Below, in pieces: positions 17,819 through 26,754 of a stretch of 64,000 bases of DNA. Location of the stretch: NCBI GenBank assembly GCA_023386955.1, contig JAEWIS010000043.1:1-64000 (forward strand), read 5' to 3'. Position numbers and translations under genes: made by a program. The stretch comes from Bacillota bacterium. GTDB taxonomy: Bacteria; Bacillota; Bacilli; Paenibacillales; NBRC-103111. Every line of letters starts with the position of its first letter. Position 1 is the stretch's first letter. The notes below the pieces were generated by a model. It worked only from the letters and a program-made list of their open reading frames with translations. It was not told the DNA's origin and did no database searches.

Positions 17819-19303
17819 TTATCCTTCGTTTGTGCTAAAGTCGCATTCTTCCAGGGGCACAAGCTTGCTCTTCCGGAAAAATCCGTAGCCCAGCCAGATC
17901 AGCAGGAACAGCGGAAGGCTGACATAAGAAACCAGAACGCCGTACCAGTCGATGGATCCCCCGGAGAAAGCCCCCATATTCTGGCCAAGCACGGCGATAA
18001 CGCAGATTACGAAGGCGAATATCGGGCCAAAGGGAAACCACCTTGCCTTGTATGGCAGCTCGTCCAGGGAATGGCCCTGCTTGACGAAAGCGCGGCGGAA
18101 CCGGTAGTGGCAGACCGCAATGCCCAGCCAATTGATAAAGCCGCACATGCCGGAGGCGTTCAGGAGCCAGTTATAGACAATACCGTCGCCGAAAAAGGAA
18201 GCCAGGAAAGCAAGCATGCCCACAGCAGTGGTTACCAGCAAGGCGCCAACCGGAACTCCGCGGCTGTTCAGCTTGGCAAGAGCGCGCGGGGCCATGCCGT
18301 CCTTGGCCATGGAGAACAATACCCGGGTAGCGGCATACATGCCGGAATTACCTGCAGACAGCACGGAGCTGAGAATGACGGCATTCATGACCGACGCAGC
18401 GAAGGCCAAGCCGGCTTTTTCGAAGATAATGGTAAAGGGGCTCACGCCGATATCGTCAATACCGCCCCGCAGCAGATCCGGGTTGGTGTAGGGAATCAGC
18501 AGGCCGATCACCAGAATGGCGAAAATGTAGAACACCAGAATCCGCCAGAACACCTGACGGATCGCCCGCGGCACATTCTGCCGCGGATTCTCGCTTTCGC
18601 CGGCTGCAACCCCTACCAGCTCTGTGCCCTGGAAGGAGAAACCGGCAGCCATAAATACGCCCAGGAAGGCAAAGAAACCGCCATGGAAGGAGCTTCCGCC
18701 AAGCTCGAAGTTGCTGAAGCCCACAGCCTCGCCGCCCAAAATGCCGAAAATCATCATAACGCCGACAACCAGGAAGATGATAACCGTTGTAATTTTGATG
18801 ATGGCGAACCAATATTCGGACTCCCCATAACCCCGTGAGGACAAGATGTTCAGGCCGAACATCAGAAGCAGGAAAAGCAGGCTCCAGATTGTCGAATTGC
18901 TCTCCGGGAACCAGTATTTAATGATAACCGTGGCAGCCGCAAGCTCTGCGGCAATGGTAACCGCCCAGTTGTACCAGAAGTTCCAGCCTACGGCAAAGCC
19001 GAATGCCGGACTGATGAACCGGGTGCCATAGGTGCTGAAGGAACCGGAGTCGGGCATATACGTAGCCATCTCGCCCAAGCTGGTCATCAGGAAGTAGACC
19101 ATGATGCCAACGGCCAGATAGGCCAGCAACGCGCCGCCCGGGCCCGAGGAGGCAATCGCTCCGCCGCTGGCCAGGAACAGCCCGGTGCCGATGGAGCCGC
19201 CCAGGGCAATCATGGTCAGATGCCGGGCTTTAAAGCTTTTGCGCAGTGTCTGGCCGCCGGTACTGCCGCCAGCCGTTACTGCTTGATTCACTTGCTTTTG
19301 CAT
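17819..19303 (-). CDS. lysP: Lysine permease (APC family)
   Basis: A 494-residue amino acid/proton symporter with about twelve membrane segments. The N-terminal ARHLTMIALGGSIGTGLFLASG is the APC substrate-binding signature. FQGTELVGVAAGESENPRQNVPRAI is typical of LysP-like permeases. Specificity for lysine is strongly supported by the lysine riboswitch upstream. The ATG at 19303 is preferred, 11 bp after AAGGGG; a GTG four codons earlier overlaps this site. Expression should fall when lysine is abundant, through premature termination. It is transcribed alone and ends at a strong terminator. Confidence 0.9.
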   Translation of the reverse strand: MQKQVNQAVTAGGSTGGQTLRKSFKARHLTMIALGGSIGTGLFLASGGAIASSGPGGALLAYLAVGIMVYFLMTSLGEMATYMPDSGSFSTYGTRFISPAFGFAVGWNFWYNWAVTIAAELAAATVIIKYWFPESNSTIWSLLFLLLMFGLNILSSRGYGESEYWFAIIKITTVIIFLVVGVMMIFGILGGEAVGFSNFELGGSSFHGGFFAFLGVFMAAGFSFQGTELVGVAAGESENPRQNVPRAIRQVFWRILVFYIFAILVIGLLIPYTNPDLLRGGIDDIGVSPFTIIFEKAGLAFAASVMNAVILSSVLSAGNSGMYAATRVLFSMAKDGMAPRALAKLNSRGVPVGALLVTTAVGMLAFLASFFGDGIVYNWLLNASGMCGFINWLGIAVCHYRFRRAFVKQGHSLDELPYKARWFPFGPIFAFVICVIAVLGQNMGAFSGGSIDWYGVLVSYVSLPLFLLIWLGYGFFRKSKLVPLEECDFSTNEG

Positions 19304-19391
19304 GAATAGGGACACCCCTTTGTAGTGGTTGTCATGGAGTTCATGAATGGGAGTGCCTGAAGTGCTGGCTGCCGGATACGCAGTCCGAACG

Positions 19392-19420
19392 CAAAAAAAC
19401 CGCCGGCGAATGCAGCGGTT
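19392..19420 (-). terminator. Riboswitch expression platform terminator
   Basis: On the minus strand AACCGC pairs with GCGGTT around a TGCATTCGCCG loop region, followed by TTTTTTT. It lies between the lysine aptamer and lysP. The preceding segment (19421-19460) can form an alternative hairpin (CATAGGC / GCCTATG). Confidence 0.8.
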
Positions 19421-19460
19421 CCATAAGTAAGCCTATGGCTGCCGCATCATACTCCCTGTC

Positions 19461-19695
19461 AAGATAGCGCAACACAAGTGGCGGACAATAAGCCCTGCGG
19501 CTTCCGGTCCGTTACAAGTGACAGTTCCGCCCCTTTCGGAAACGGCCCCAGTCCGCGCTGCTAGAAGGAGCAGCAGCACGGGCTTCGGCAGATATGCCTT
19601 TCCAGCAGGATCATAGACGGCTCTTTAACGTCTCCCCTGATGTACTCTTCACATCCGCGACCTCTACCTCATCTTCAGTATGATGAGGCTATCTT
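19461..19695 (-). ncRNA. Lysine riboswitch (L-box)
   Basis: The P1 stem is exact: AAGATAGC (19695-19688) pairs with GCTATCTT (19468-19461). Inside are the conserved blocks AGGTAGAGGTCGCGG, AGAGTACATCAGGGGAGA, CTGGAAAGGCATATCTGCCG and AACTGTCAC, as in known lysine aptamers. A terminator follows. It should sense L-lysine and repress lysP. Confidence 0.92.
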
Positions 19696-19725
19696 AATTT
19701 CATTATGAACACATGGACAGGGTTT

Positions 19726-19755
19726 AGTATAATGCATAAACACCGGAACAAGCAA
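19726..19755 (-). promoter_or_regulatory. Promoter of the lysine riboswitch/lysP transcript
   Basis: On the minus strand TTGCTT (19755-19750), an 18-bp spacer and TATACT (19731-19726). Confidence 0.65.
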
Positions 19756-19794
19756 TAACAAATTGCGGAAGGTTGGTGTCAGTTTTACCAATGT

Positions 19795-20310
19795 TCAAAT
19801 ATGCGCCGTTTTTCCGGAATTCCGGCTATGCAGAGTCTTCATGGCCCATCTGGCGATAGGCTGAGCCACCAGCAGCTCAATCCAAAAGGCCACGGCAAAA
19901 TTGCGGGGCCAGATATGCAGGTAATTTTCAAAGGGTGCCAGACTAATCTGTCTTGTGCCCACCCAGGTGCCGATTACGGACAGCAGCATGGATAATACGG
20001 TCACATTAAGCAGAATGGTCAGCAAAACCCGGGCATTAAAACCGTCGGTCTGACCGGCGAATTTCGGCAGGAGCCTCGCTACCAGCGGGCCGGCGATCAG
20101 CCGGACCAAACATATAACGATCACCCACATAACCGGGAGAATTTTCAGCGTATCGAAATATACCTCTTTGCTGAAGCCCAGCTCCAAGCCGGTAATGACG
20201 GGAGCGATGGTGTTGACGGAAATGATGGAGACGATCAGCATGAACAAAAAGCCTTCTTTTGCATTTTGAGGCAGTCTGGGTTCTTTGTAAGCGTGTGTTG
20301 TCAGTTTCAT
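19795..20310 (-). CDS. DUF2798-like membrane protein
   Basis: A 171-residue membrane protein with four hydrophobic segments arranged as two repeats, resembling DUF2798 proteins. The second repeat ends PRNFAVAFWIELLVAQPIARWAM, the characteristic pattern; the first contains LKILPVMWVIVICLVRLIAGPLVARL. Function is unknown. The start MKLTTHAYKEPR at 20310 is preferred because GAGGGG lies just upstream, although the spacing is short; longer in-frame starts lack a better site. It stands alone between lysP and the nik operon. Confidence 0.75.
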   Translation of the reverse strand: MKLTTHAYKEPRLPQNAKEGFLFMLIVSIISVNTIAPVITGLELGFSKEVYFDTLKILPVMWVIVICLVRLIAGPLVARLLPKFAGQTDGFNARVLLTILLNVTVLSMLLSVIGTWVGTRQISLAPFENYLHIWPRNFAVAFWIELLVAQPIARWAMKTLHSRNSGKTAHI

Positions 20311-20385
20311 TAACCCCTCTCTTTTAAAGTACCTAGTCATTATAACGATTCTAAAAACCTCTACATAAGTGAACTTTCTGTGAAC

Positions 20386-20420
20386 AAAAAAAGCCGCCAG
20401 CGTCCAAAACGCCAACCGGC
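20386..20420 (-). terminator. Terminator of the nik-HAD operon
   Basis: On the minus strand GCCGGTTGGCGT pairs with ACGCTGGCGGC, followed by seven Ts. It lies 17 bp after the HAD gene. Confidence 0.85.
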
Positions 20421-20436
20421 TTCTTCTCTTGGGTTT

Positions 20437-21168
20437 CTATAGGATAACGGGCAGCTCCGCTTCAATCGCAGCCAGCACCTCATCGTAGCTGTTAAACCGG
20501 TAGTCTGCCAAAGCGTTAATTTCATCCCGTTCGCCATCGGAATATTTATCGTACATAGCCACTGCCTGTATCCCCGCATGATGCGCCGCTTCAACGCCTA
20601 CCAGAGAATCCTCAAAAATCAGGCATTCTGAGGGTGCTGCACCCAGCTCACGCATAATCCGCAGATACACCTCCGGATTGGGCTTGATTTCCTTGGTATC
20701 CTCCCGTGTGTAGAGGATTGAGAAGCACTCATCCAGTCTGGCTTTGTCCATGATATTCCGGTTCACCGTCAGATAAAGCTCCAGATTTTTGCGTCTGGTG
20801 GCAGTGGCCACTGCCATCACAAATCCGTGGGCCTTCAGCCTCAGCAGCACCTTGTCCGCCCCGGGTTTGTAGTCAATGGTATTCGCCAGGTAATCATCGG
20901 CAATCTCATACCGCAGCTTCAATACCTCTTCTGCGGTGAAGGTGGGGTTATATGTGTCCTTCAAATACCGGCAGTATTCCAGATAAGGGTGCTCCGCCTT
21001 GCTATTTCGTCGCATCACCGCGTCCCGCTGCTTCTGAATCTCCGTTTCCGCAGGTTCTGTGCCGCCGATTTTCCGGATGACCAGCCGGTCCACTTCGTTC
21101 CACACCCCTACCGAATCCACCAGAGTGCCGTCCAGATCAAACATGATGACTTTTTTACCTGCAAACAT
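20437..21168 (-). CDS. HAD-superfamily hydrolase, phosphatase-like
   Basis: A 243-residue haloacid dehalogenase-fold enzyme, probably a small-molecule phosphatase or a beta-phosphoglucomutase-like protein. Motif I is FDLDGTLVDS (Asp10 nucleophile, Asp12 acid/base). Motif II is VATATRR, motif III the Lys in KEIKPNPEVYL, and motif IV IFEDSLVGVEAA. The helical cap lies at about residues 20-90. AAGGAG lies 6 bp before the ATG. It is 25 bp after the second nik ATPase gene and so is probably the last gene of the nickel operon, with a terminator behind it. Its substrate and link to nickel are not evident. Confidence 0.82.
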   Translation of the reverse strand: MFAGKKVIMFDLDGTLVDSVGVWNEVDRLVIRKIGGTEPAETEIQKQRDAVMRRNSKAEHPYLEYCRYLKDTYNPTFTAEEVLKLRYEIADDYLANTIDYKPGADKVLLRLKAHGFVMAVATATRRKNLELYLTVNRNIMDKARLDECFSILYTREDTKEIKPNPEVYLRIMRELGAAPSECLIFEDSLVGVEAAHHAGIQAVAMYDKYSDGERDEINALADYRFNSYDEVLAAIEAELPVIL

Positions 21169-21193
21169 GCCGTTCTCCTTCCTGTCCTGCCCT

Positions 21194-21808
21194 TTATCCG
21201 GCCAGCTCCTGCCAGTTCAGGATTCTGCCGCATAACCGTCCGGCCAGAGCCGCGTCATGGGTTACCGCCAGAATGCCCGCCTGATGCTGCTTGGCCCATT
21301 GTAGGACAGTATACCATATCTGTGCTTGGGTAATGGCATCCAGCATGGTGGTCATTTCGTCGGCAATCAAATAACGCGGTACGGCACCCAGAGCTCTGGC
21401 CACGCAAATCCGCTGCAGCTCCCCCCCAGATAGCTCATTGGGATACCGGTTCAACCATTGGTCCTCTACGGCAAGCTCCCGCAGCAAAGCCTTATCCGGC
21501 ATTCCGGCCTCCTCCAGGGTGCGTCCTAGCTTCCATTTGGGATTCACCGCTTGCTCCGGATGCTGAAGCACCAGCTGCACCGGATTTGGCATTCCTTTTG
21601 CTGCCTGCACAGGGACGCCGTTTAGGAGGATACTTCCCTCCCGGGGAGCCTGATGTCCGGCCAGCAGCTTGCCCAGTGTGGATTTGCCGCAGCCGCTTGG
21701 GCCAACCAGCCCGACGACCTCCCCCGGTTTAACCCGGATGTCCAGCTTGCGGAATACCCAGTGTTCTTTGGTATAGCGGTATCCAAGCCCGGTTCCCTCA
21801 AGTGGCAT
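21194..21808 (-). CDS. nikE: Nickel ABC transporter ATP-binding protein (NikE type)
   Basis: A 204-residue ATPase of the peptide/nickel family, coupling ATP hydrolysis to import through the NikBC channel. Walker A is GPSGCGKST (about 36-44), the signature is LSGGELQRICVARAL, Walker B is YLIADEMTT and the H-loop is VTHDAAL. It is shorter than typical NikE (about 260), mostly for lack of the C-terminal tail. GAGGTG lies 6 bp before the ATG. The start overlaps the preceding ATPase gene by 11 bp, indicating translational coupling. The nickel assignment rests on the operon with nikR. Confidence 0.85.
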   Translation of the reverse strand: MPLEGTGLGYRYTKEHWVFRKLDIRVKPGEVVGLVGPSGCGKSTLGKLLAGHQAPREGSILLNGVPVQAAKGMPNPVQLVLQHPEQAVNPKWKLGRTLEEAGMPDKALLRELAVEDQWLNRYPNELSGGELQRICVARALGAVPRYLIADEMTTMLDAITQAQIWYTVLQWAKQHQAGILAVTHDAALAGRLCGRILNWQELAG

Positions 21809-22715
21809 GTAAACACCTCGTTTTTCCGTTTCTCACTCCGCGGAGGCCGGGAAATTGAATCCGGCACTCCCGTGTCGCCGCCTCACAGCGTGATGCGAAG
21901 GCACAGCCCTCTAGCTTCTCACCGGGAAGGGGCTGGGAACCAGCCGTGGCGGTAAAGTGCTGGGAGGGTAATGCCGACCACAGCGCCTTGGTATAGGGAT
22001 GCCGCAAGCCGGACCCGTGATCTGCGAAGTCGCTTCGGCAAGCAATTTCCACCACTGTACCCGCATACAGAACGGCCACCCGGTCGGCGACAGTAAGCGC
22101 AGCCTCAATATCATGGGTGATCAGCATCACTGCCCCACCCTCCTCCGACAGCAGACGGAAGCGGCCCAACGTCTCCTTCATCGCCGGGGCATCCAGACCC
22201 GGGGTAGGTTCATCGGCAATAAACAACCTTGCTCCGCTAACCGTAGCTGTGGATACCAGAACCTTCCGTGCCATTCCCCCCGACAGCTGGAACGGAAAAA
22301 AATTCGCCACCTGCTGGGCCAGATGGAATCTCCGGAAGGCCCCCTGCTGCTTTTCCACCGGATCGCCTTGGCGGACTGCCTGCCTAACCTGTTCCCCAAC
22401 GGACATAAGCGGGTCCAGATATTGGACGGATTGCGGAATCAGGGCAATCTCCCTGCCGCGCAGCTGTTTTTGCCTTTCCGGGGTGAGTGCTTCACCCTTA
22501 AACTCCATATGGCCGCTGACCCGGGCATTACCTGGCAGGATGCCCAGAATGGCATGGGCCAGCAGGCTTTTGCCCGAGCCGCTGGATCCCACCACAGCCA
22601 CAATTTCCCCCGCATGGATAGACAAGGAAAGCTGATGCAGCACCTCAGTCTGCACCTGCTTCATCCCCCGTTGAAACCGGCTGAACCGGATGGACAGATC
22701 CTGGATCTCCAGCAT
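21798..22715 (-). CDS. nikD: Nickel ABC transporter ATP-binding protein (NikD type)
   Basis: A 305-residue ATPase. Walker A is GSSGSGKSL, the signature is LSGGMARKVLVSTA, Walker B is LFIADEPTPGLD and the H-loop is ITHDIEAAL. The C-terminus has the oligopeptide/nickel-type Cys-containing extension (GCAFASRCEAATREC), which in this family can bind an iron-sulfur cluster. The ATG at 22715 follows AGGAGG. The longer frame to 22751 has no site and would overlap NikC further. It pairs with the NikE-type ATPase. Confidence 0.85.
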   Translation of the reverse strand: MLEIQDLSIRFSRFQRGMKQVQTEVLHQLSLSIHAGEIVAVVGSSGSGKSLLAHAILGILPGNARVSGHMEFKGEALTPERQKQLRGREIALIPQSVQYLDPLMSVGEQVRQAVRQGDPVEKQQGAFRRFHLAQQVANFFPFQLSGGMARKVLVSTATVSGARLFIADEPTPGLDAPAMKETLGRFRLLSEEGGAVMLITHDIEAALTVADRVAVLYAGTVVEIACRSDFADHGSGLRHPYTKALWSALPSQHFTATAGSQPLPGEKLEGCAFASRCEAATRECRIQFPGLRGVRNGKTRCLHAT

Positions 22716-22740
22716 CGCCTCACCTCCTCCAGATGATGTT

Positions 22741-23571
22741 TTATTCCTCATGGGCGTGACGCGGATCTACCCATTGCTTCAGATTTTCGCCAAGCACGGC
22801 AAACGTGCGGACCAAGACCAATAAGCATATTCCAGGAAACAACGCCAGCCACCACAGCCCGGAGGAGAGATAACGCATGGATTCCGACAAAATGATGCCG
22901 ATGGCCGGTTCATGCGGGGATAATCCCATGCCGATGAAGGTGATGGATGCCTCATGCAGAATGGCATGGGGCACCACCAGAATCAGTCCCACCAACAGCT
23001 GAGGCAGCAGATGAGGTGTAATATGCCGGATTGCAATCCACCAGCGGGACTTGCCGAAGTTCCGGGACATGGCCACATAGGGCGCCGTCCGGAGCTGAAG
23101 CACCTCCGCCCGGATGACCCGGGACAGGCTGGGCCAGTGGGTCAGAGCCACACCGATAATGATTCCCTTGGCTCCGCCACCCAGTACGAAGGCGATAAGG
23201 AGCAGCGTTACGAGATGCGGAACACTTAGGAACAAATCGGTAATCCAGGCTACCACCCGGTCCACCACATTCCCCATTGCTGCGGCGGCAAGTCCCAGAA
23301 TACCTGCGATAACCACGCTTGAGGCTCCGGCAGCTACACCCACCTGCAGGCTCAAGGCCAGCCCCTTGATGGTGCGTGTCAGCATATCTCTGCCCAGCCA
23401 GTCCGTCCCGAAGGGATGGGCCCAGGACGGTCCCAGGTTGCGCTGGTTGAGATTAGTCGCCAGTCCGGACGGATTGATGCCATAAGCAGTGAAATATAGC
23501 GTTAATAGAAGGAGGATCGCCGCTATTGAGGTGATCCACAAGCGATGCCGGTAATGTACCCGTTTTATCAT
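22741..23571 (-). CDS. nikC: Nickel ABC transporter permease (NikC type)
   Basis: A 276-residue inner membrane permease with about five or six membrane segments. After an N-terminal segment it carries LGPSWAHPFGTDWLGRDMLTR, the typical OppC/NikC entry to the BPD_transp_1 domain. The ATPase-contacting EAA-type loop is in YVAMSRNFGKSRWWIAIRHITPHLL. Its ATG overlaps the stop of the preceding permease gene (ATGA at 23568-23571), so the two are translationally coupled. Confidence 0.87.
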   Translation of the reverse strand: MIKRVHYRHRLWITSIAAILLLLTLYFTAYGINPSGLATNLNQRNLGPSWAHPFGTDWLGRDMLTRTIKGLALSLQVGVAAGASSVVIAGILGLAAAAMGNVVDRVVAWITDLFLSVPHLVTLLLIAFVLGGGAKGIIIGVALTHWPSLSRVIRAEVLQLRTAPYVAMSRNFGKSRWWIAIRHITPHLLPQLLVGLILVVPHAILHEASITFIGMGLSPHEPAIGIILSESMRYLSSGLWWLALFPGICLLVLVRTFAVLGENLKQWVDPRHAHEE

Positions 23572-24596
23572 GGGCGGGCACCCGCTTTCACTCTGGGATC
23601 AATCAAGCGGTAGCTGTTATCCGCCATCGTATTGCCGGTAAACACAAAAACCGCGCTGCACAGCACAACGCCCAATAAAAGCGGCACGTCACCGCGGAGC
23701 CCCGCCTCTACTGCTGCCTGGCCCAGGCCGGGATAGGAGAACACCTGCTCCGCCAGCACGGCTCCGCCGAACAGCTCGCTGAAGGAGGCGAACTGAAGGG
23801 TGATAGCCGGCAGCACCACATTGCGCAGTCCATGACGGCGGAAGATGGTCCAGCCCTGCTCCCCTCTCGCTCTGGCGAACAGCCAATATTCCGAATCCAT
23901 CACATCCAGCAGCTTTTCCCGGGTATGCAGGGCAATGGCTGCAATTCCCGTCACGCTGAGAGTCAGGACGGGCAGCAGCATGTGCCGGATGCGGTCAACC
24001 AGATGAACCTGATCCGCCGTTACCCCCGCCGGGACCGCCAGCCCCACCGGCAGCCAGCCCAGCCATACGGCAAAAACCAGCATCAACAGCAGCCCCACCC
24101 AGAAGGTCGGAGTGGAGGACAGAATGTAGCAGTACCAGCGCACCAGCCTATCCATCCAGGAATTGCGGTTCATGGCCGCCGTCACCCCGCAGACAAAACC
24201 AATGATTCCGGACAGCACCCAGGCGGCGCCCATCAGAGCCAAGGAAGCGGCGAACCGCTCCCCGATTACCTCCAGAACAGGCTGGCGGTAAATCATGGAG
24301 GTTCCCCAATCGCCGCCTGCCAATGCGCCGAGCCAGCTCCAATATTGTGCAGGCGCAGGCTTATCCAGCCCCCAATACTCCACAATCGCCTGTCGCTGCT
24401 CCGGGCTGACCTTCATCATATCCGCGCCTACATACGCCTGGATGGGATCAATGGGGGAATAATGAACCAGAGCAAAGGACACACCGCTGACAGCCAGAAG
24501 CAGCAGGATAAGCCCTATGCATTTCCGCCCCAAAAAGATGAGCACGGCTTTCCCCCTGTCCCTTGACCAAAAAGAATGCTGCTTTACGGTTTCCAT
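23568..24596 (-). CDS. nikB: Nickel ABC transporter permease (NikB type)
   Basis: A 342-residue inner membrane permease with about six membrane segments, the partner of the NikC protein. The N-terminal segment ends in FALVHYSPIDPIQAYVG, as in DppB/NikB. The family domain contains YCYILSSTPTFWVGLLLMLVFA and the loop EYWLFARARGEQGWTIFRRHGLRNVVLP. The ATG at 24596 is preferred, 5 bp after GAGGAG; the upstream GTG at 24602 overlaps that site. It overlaps the 3' end of nikA by 13 bp. Confidence 0.87.
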   Translation of the reverse strand: METVKQHSFWSRDRGKAVLIFLGRKCIGLILLLLAVSGVSFALVHYSPIDPIQAYVGADMMKVSPEQRQAIVEYWGLDKPAPAQYWSWLGALAGGDWGTSMIYRQPVLEVIGERFAASLALMGAAWVLSGIIGFVCGVTAAMNRNSWMDRLVRWYCYILSSTPTFWVGLLLMLVFAVWLGWLPVGLAVPAGVTADQVHLVDRIRHMLLPVLTLSVTGIAAIALHTREKLLDVMDSEYWLFARARGEQGWTIFRRHGLRNVVLPAITLQFASFSELFGGAVLAEQVFSYPGLGQAAVEAGLRGDVPLLLGVVLCSAVFVFTGNTMADNSYRLIDPRVKAGARP

Positions 24597-26194
24597 CGCC
24601 ACTCCTCAATATTGTCGGTAACCGGCCAGCCATGTCCGTGGGGATGGACCTTCTGCTGCCCGATATCCAGACCCGACTTCACCAGGTAGAGATGATCGAG
24701 ATTCACCAGCCATGCCCAAGGTGCGTCGCCCTTGGCGCTTAAGCCTGTGTTGCCGTCCCATTGCGCTTTTTTCCAAAGCTCCCATGCATCCTTTTCATTG
24801 GTGGCGCGCAGGGCCTGGTTCATATACCCTTCCACCTTCGGGTTGTTGTAAAAACCGGGATTGTAATATTCCACACCGCCGAACTTGGCGCTGTATACAT
24901 TGTACATCTCCAGCGGATCGTGGCTGCCCCAGCCCAGAAGCACCGCATTGGAATGCATCTGCTTGCCGATTTCATCCCAGCTTTTGCCCTCTACCTTCAC
25001 CTGGATCCCCAAGGGCTTCAGCATATCCGCAGCCGCAATCGCCAAGGATTGGCGGGTCACGTCACTGGATGGGTACAGGAGATTAAACTGCGCCTTTAAA
25101 GCGCCCTTTTCCAAAATGCCATCGTTATCCGTGTCCACCCAGCCGTTATCGGCAAGCAGCTTCTTGGCACCATCCATATCGGCGTCCTTGATTACCGCTT
25201 CGGGATTAAACCAGGGCAGCCCGTCGTTTAACGTGTAGGCCGGAGTACCATGGCCTTCCAGAACTCCCTGCACCAGCGCCTTCCGGTCCAGAGCGGTGTT
25301 GATGGCTTTGCGGATGGCCGGATCAGCGGTCACATCATTGCCGATGGGATTGCCCTCGGCGGTTTTGTTGCCAGCCTTCACAAAAGGAAACATGATGCCC
25401 CGGTTGTCTGCAGAGGGTAAAGCAACCAACTCCATTCCGGCAACGGTTTGTTTGCTGAAGGCCGCCGGAATGGCTGCCATATCCACCGTCCCCGCCTTGG
25501 CTGCGGCGAAAGCGGCATCTTCATTCAGAAACAGGAAGGTAATCCGCTGGAAAAACGGCTTGCTGCCGTAATAGTCCGGGTTGGCCTCCACGATTAGCTG
25601 CTGGCCTTTATCCCACTGCACCAGCTTGTATGGGCCGGACCCAACAGGCTTCAGGGCATAGTCCTTGCTGTGGGCGTGTTTGGGGACAATGCCCGTGGAC
25701 ACCAGCATCTGTGTGAAGGTGGACTGCGGCTCCTTCAATGTTAGCTTTACTGTAAGGTCACCGTCTGCTTCCACCTTGCTGAGGTTGCTCAGATCGATGG
25801 AGGAGCCGCTTTTAGCAGCAGTTTCATAGGTATACTGCACATCCGCAGCCGTTAAGGGCTGGCCGTCGCTGAACTTGACGCCGCTTTTCAGCTTTACAGT
25901 CCACAACAATCCGTCCGCGCTGACCGTGTAGCTCTCCGCTGCATCAGGCACCACATTCAGCTTGCTGTCCCGCTTCAGCAGTGTGCTCTGGAACAGCGGC
26001 GAGCCGTAGCGTCCCCAGCCTGTAGTAGGATCAAATCCGGCCTCCGGTTCCCCGCCAATAGCCAGGACCAGCTCCTTCTTTTCGCCAGGGACTGTGTTGG
26101 CGGCGTTAGGCTGGGGTTTGTCCTTCCCGCAGGCGCTGATGGCCAGAACCACCACCACTAACATCAATATGAAAGCAAAACGCTGCTTCCTCAT
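24584..26194 (-). CDS. nikA: Nickel/peptide-type substrate-binding lipoprotein (NikA type)
   Basis: A 536-residue extracellular binding protein of the SBP_bac_5 family. The signal peptide ends in the lipobox LAISAC (Cys22). The family signature YTVSADGLLWTVKLKSGVKFSDGQPLTAADVQYTYE is at about residues 85-125. Near the C-terminus is VHPHGHGWPV, three histidines that could take part in metal binding. It probably binds nickel, perhaps as a chelate. It begins within the stop of nikR (overlap 26191-26194), so nikR and nikA are coupled. Confidence 0.87.
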   Translation of the reverse strand: MRKQRFAFILMLVVVVLAISACGKDKPQPNAANTVPGEKKELVLAIGGEPEAGFDPTTGWGRYGSPLFQSTLLKRDSKLNVVPDAAESYTVSADGLLWTVKLKSGVKFSDGQPLTAADVQYTYETAAKSGSSIDLSNLSKVEADGDLTVKLTLKEPQSTFTQMLVSTGIVPKHAHSKDYALKPVGSGPYKLVQWDKGQQLIVEANPDYYGSKPFFQRITFLFLNEDAAFAAAKAGTVDMAAIPAAFSKQTVAGMELVALPSADNRGIMFPFVKAGNKTAEGNPIGNDVTADPAIRKAINTALDRKALVQGVLEGHGTPAYTLNDGLPWFNPEAVIKDADMDGAKKLLADNGWVDTDNDGILEKGALKAQFNLLYPSSDVTRQSLAIAAADMLKPLGIQVKVEGKSWDEIGKQMHSNAVLLGWGSHDPLEMYNVYSAKFGGVEYYNPGFYNNPKVEGYMNQALRATNEKDAWELWKKAQWDGNTGLSAKGDAPWAWLVNLDHLYLVKSGLDIGQQKVHPHGHGWPVTDNIEEWRWKP

Positions 26195-26685
26195 TCCTCA
26201 TCTCCCTTTCTTTCATCTTCATGGGAATGGCTATGGCTGTGGTGGTGATGGCCGTGCTCTGCGGACTCATCTATAAAGGTAACGGACAGCTCCGCATAAA
26301 ACACTCCTTTTTGCACCTTGATCCGGTTGGTCAGCTCCCGCAGCCGTTTCACCTGGCCACGCACCACGATGATCTCCAGACATTGGTCGTGATTTAAATG
26401 GATGTGCATGGTGGAGATAATGTCGTGATGATACTGGTGCTGCAGCCCGGTCAAGGTGATGGACAGATCGTTTACGTGATGGTCGTAGACCATGACGATG
26501 GTACCGGCGGCAGACTGGTCCGGCGTGGCATGATCCGAATCCAGTATGGCCTTGCGCACCAAATCCCGGATGGCCTCGGAGCGGTTTTCGTAGCCTTGTT
26601 TGCCGATGAGCTTGTCGAAACGGCCCATCAGCTCCTCCGGCATGGATACCCCAAACCGGACAAGCGGAGATTCTTTTTCGGACAT
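26191..26685 (-). CDS. nikR: Nickel-responsive regulator NikR with His-rich tail
   Basis: A 164-residue nickel-sensing repressor. The N-terminal ribbon-helix-helix (VRFGVSMPEELMGRFDKLIG then NRSEAIRDLVRKAI) binds DNA. The ACT-like domain carries the metal site: HIHLNHDQCLEII holds the family His and Cys ligands, and DHH lies earlier. Typical NikR is about 130-140 residues; here an extra tail with nine His (HGHHHHSHSHSH) is added, perhaps for metal storage or buffering. The ATG at 26685 follows GGGGG; the longer frame lacks a site. It leads the nik operon, and a NikR-type operator lies 42 bp upstream. Confidence 0.93.
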   Translation of the reverse strand: MSEKESPLVRFGVSMPEELMGRFDKLIGKQGYENRSEAIRDLVRKAILDSDHATPDQSAAGTIVMVYDHHVNDLSITLTGLQHQYHHDIISTMHIHLNHDQCLEIIVVRGQVKRLRELTNRIKVQKGVFYAELSVTFIDESAEHGHHHHSHSHSHEDERKGDEE

Positions 26686-26726
26686 TGGATCAACCCCCGT
26701 CGTGATATTGGTAAAATTTATGTATG

Positions 26727-26754
26727 GTGTTACAAAACATATAAAACGTAACAC
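26727..26754. promoter_or_regulatory. NikR-type operator
   Basis: A perfect inverted repeat GTGTTAC, 14 bases, GTAACAC. From memory, this matches the GTGTTAC-N13/14-GTAACAC class of NikR sites reported in some non-enteric bacteria. It lies just upstream of nikR, so the operon is probably autoregulated. A near-palindrome AAGCAAAATTTGCTT follows at 26772-26786. Confidence 0.82.

Noticed and set aside
20437..21168. HAD protein as a nickel-specific component
   Set aside because: It is probably in the operon by position, but nothing in the sequence ties it to nickel.
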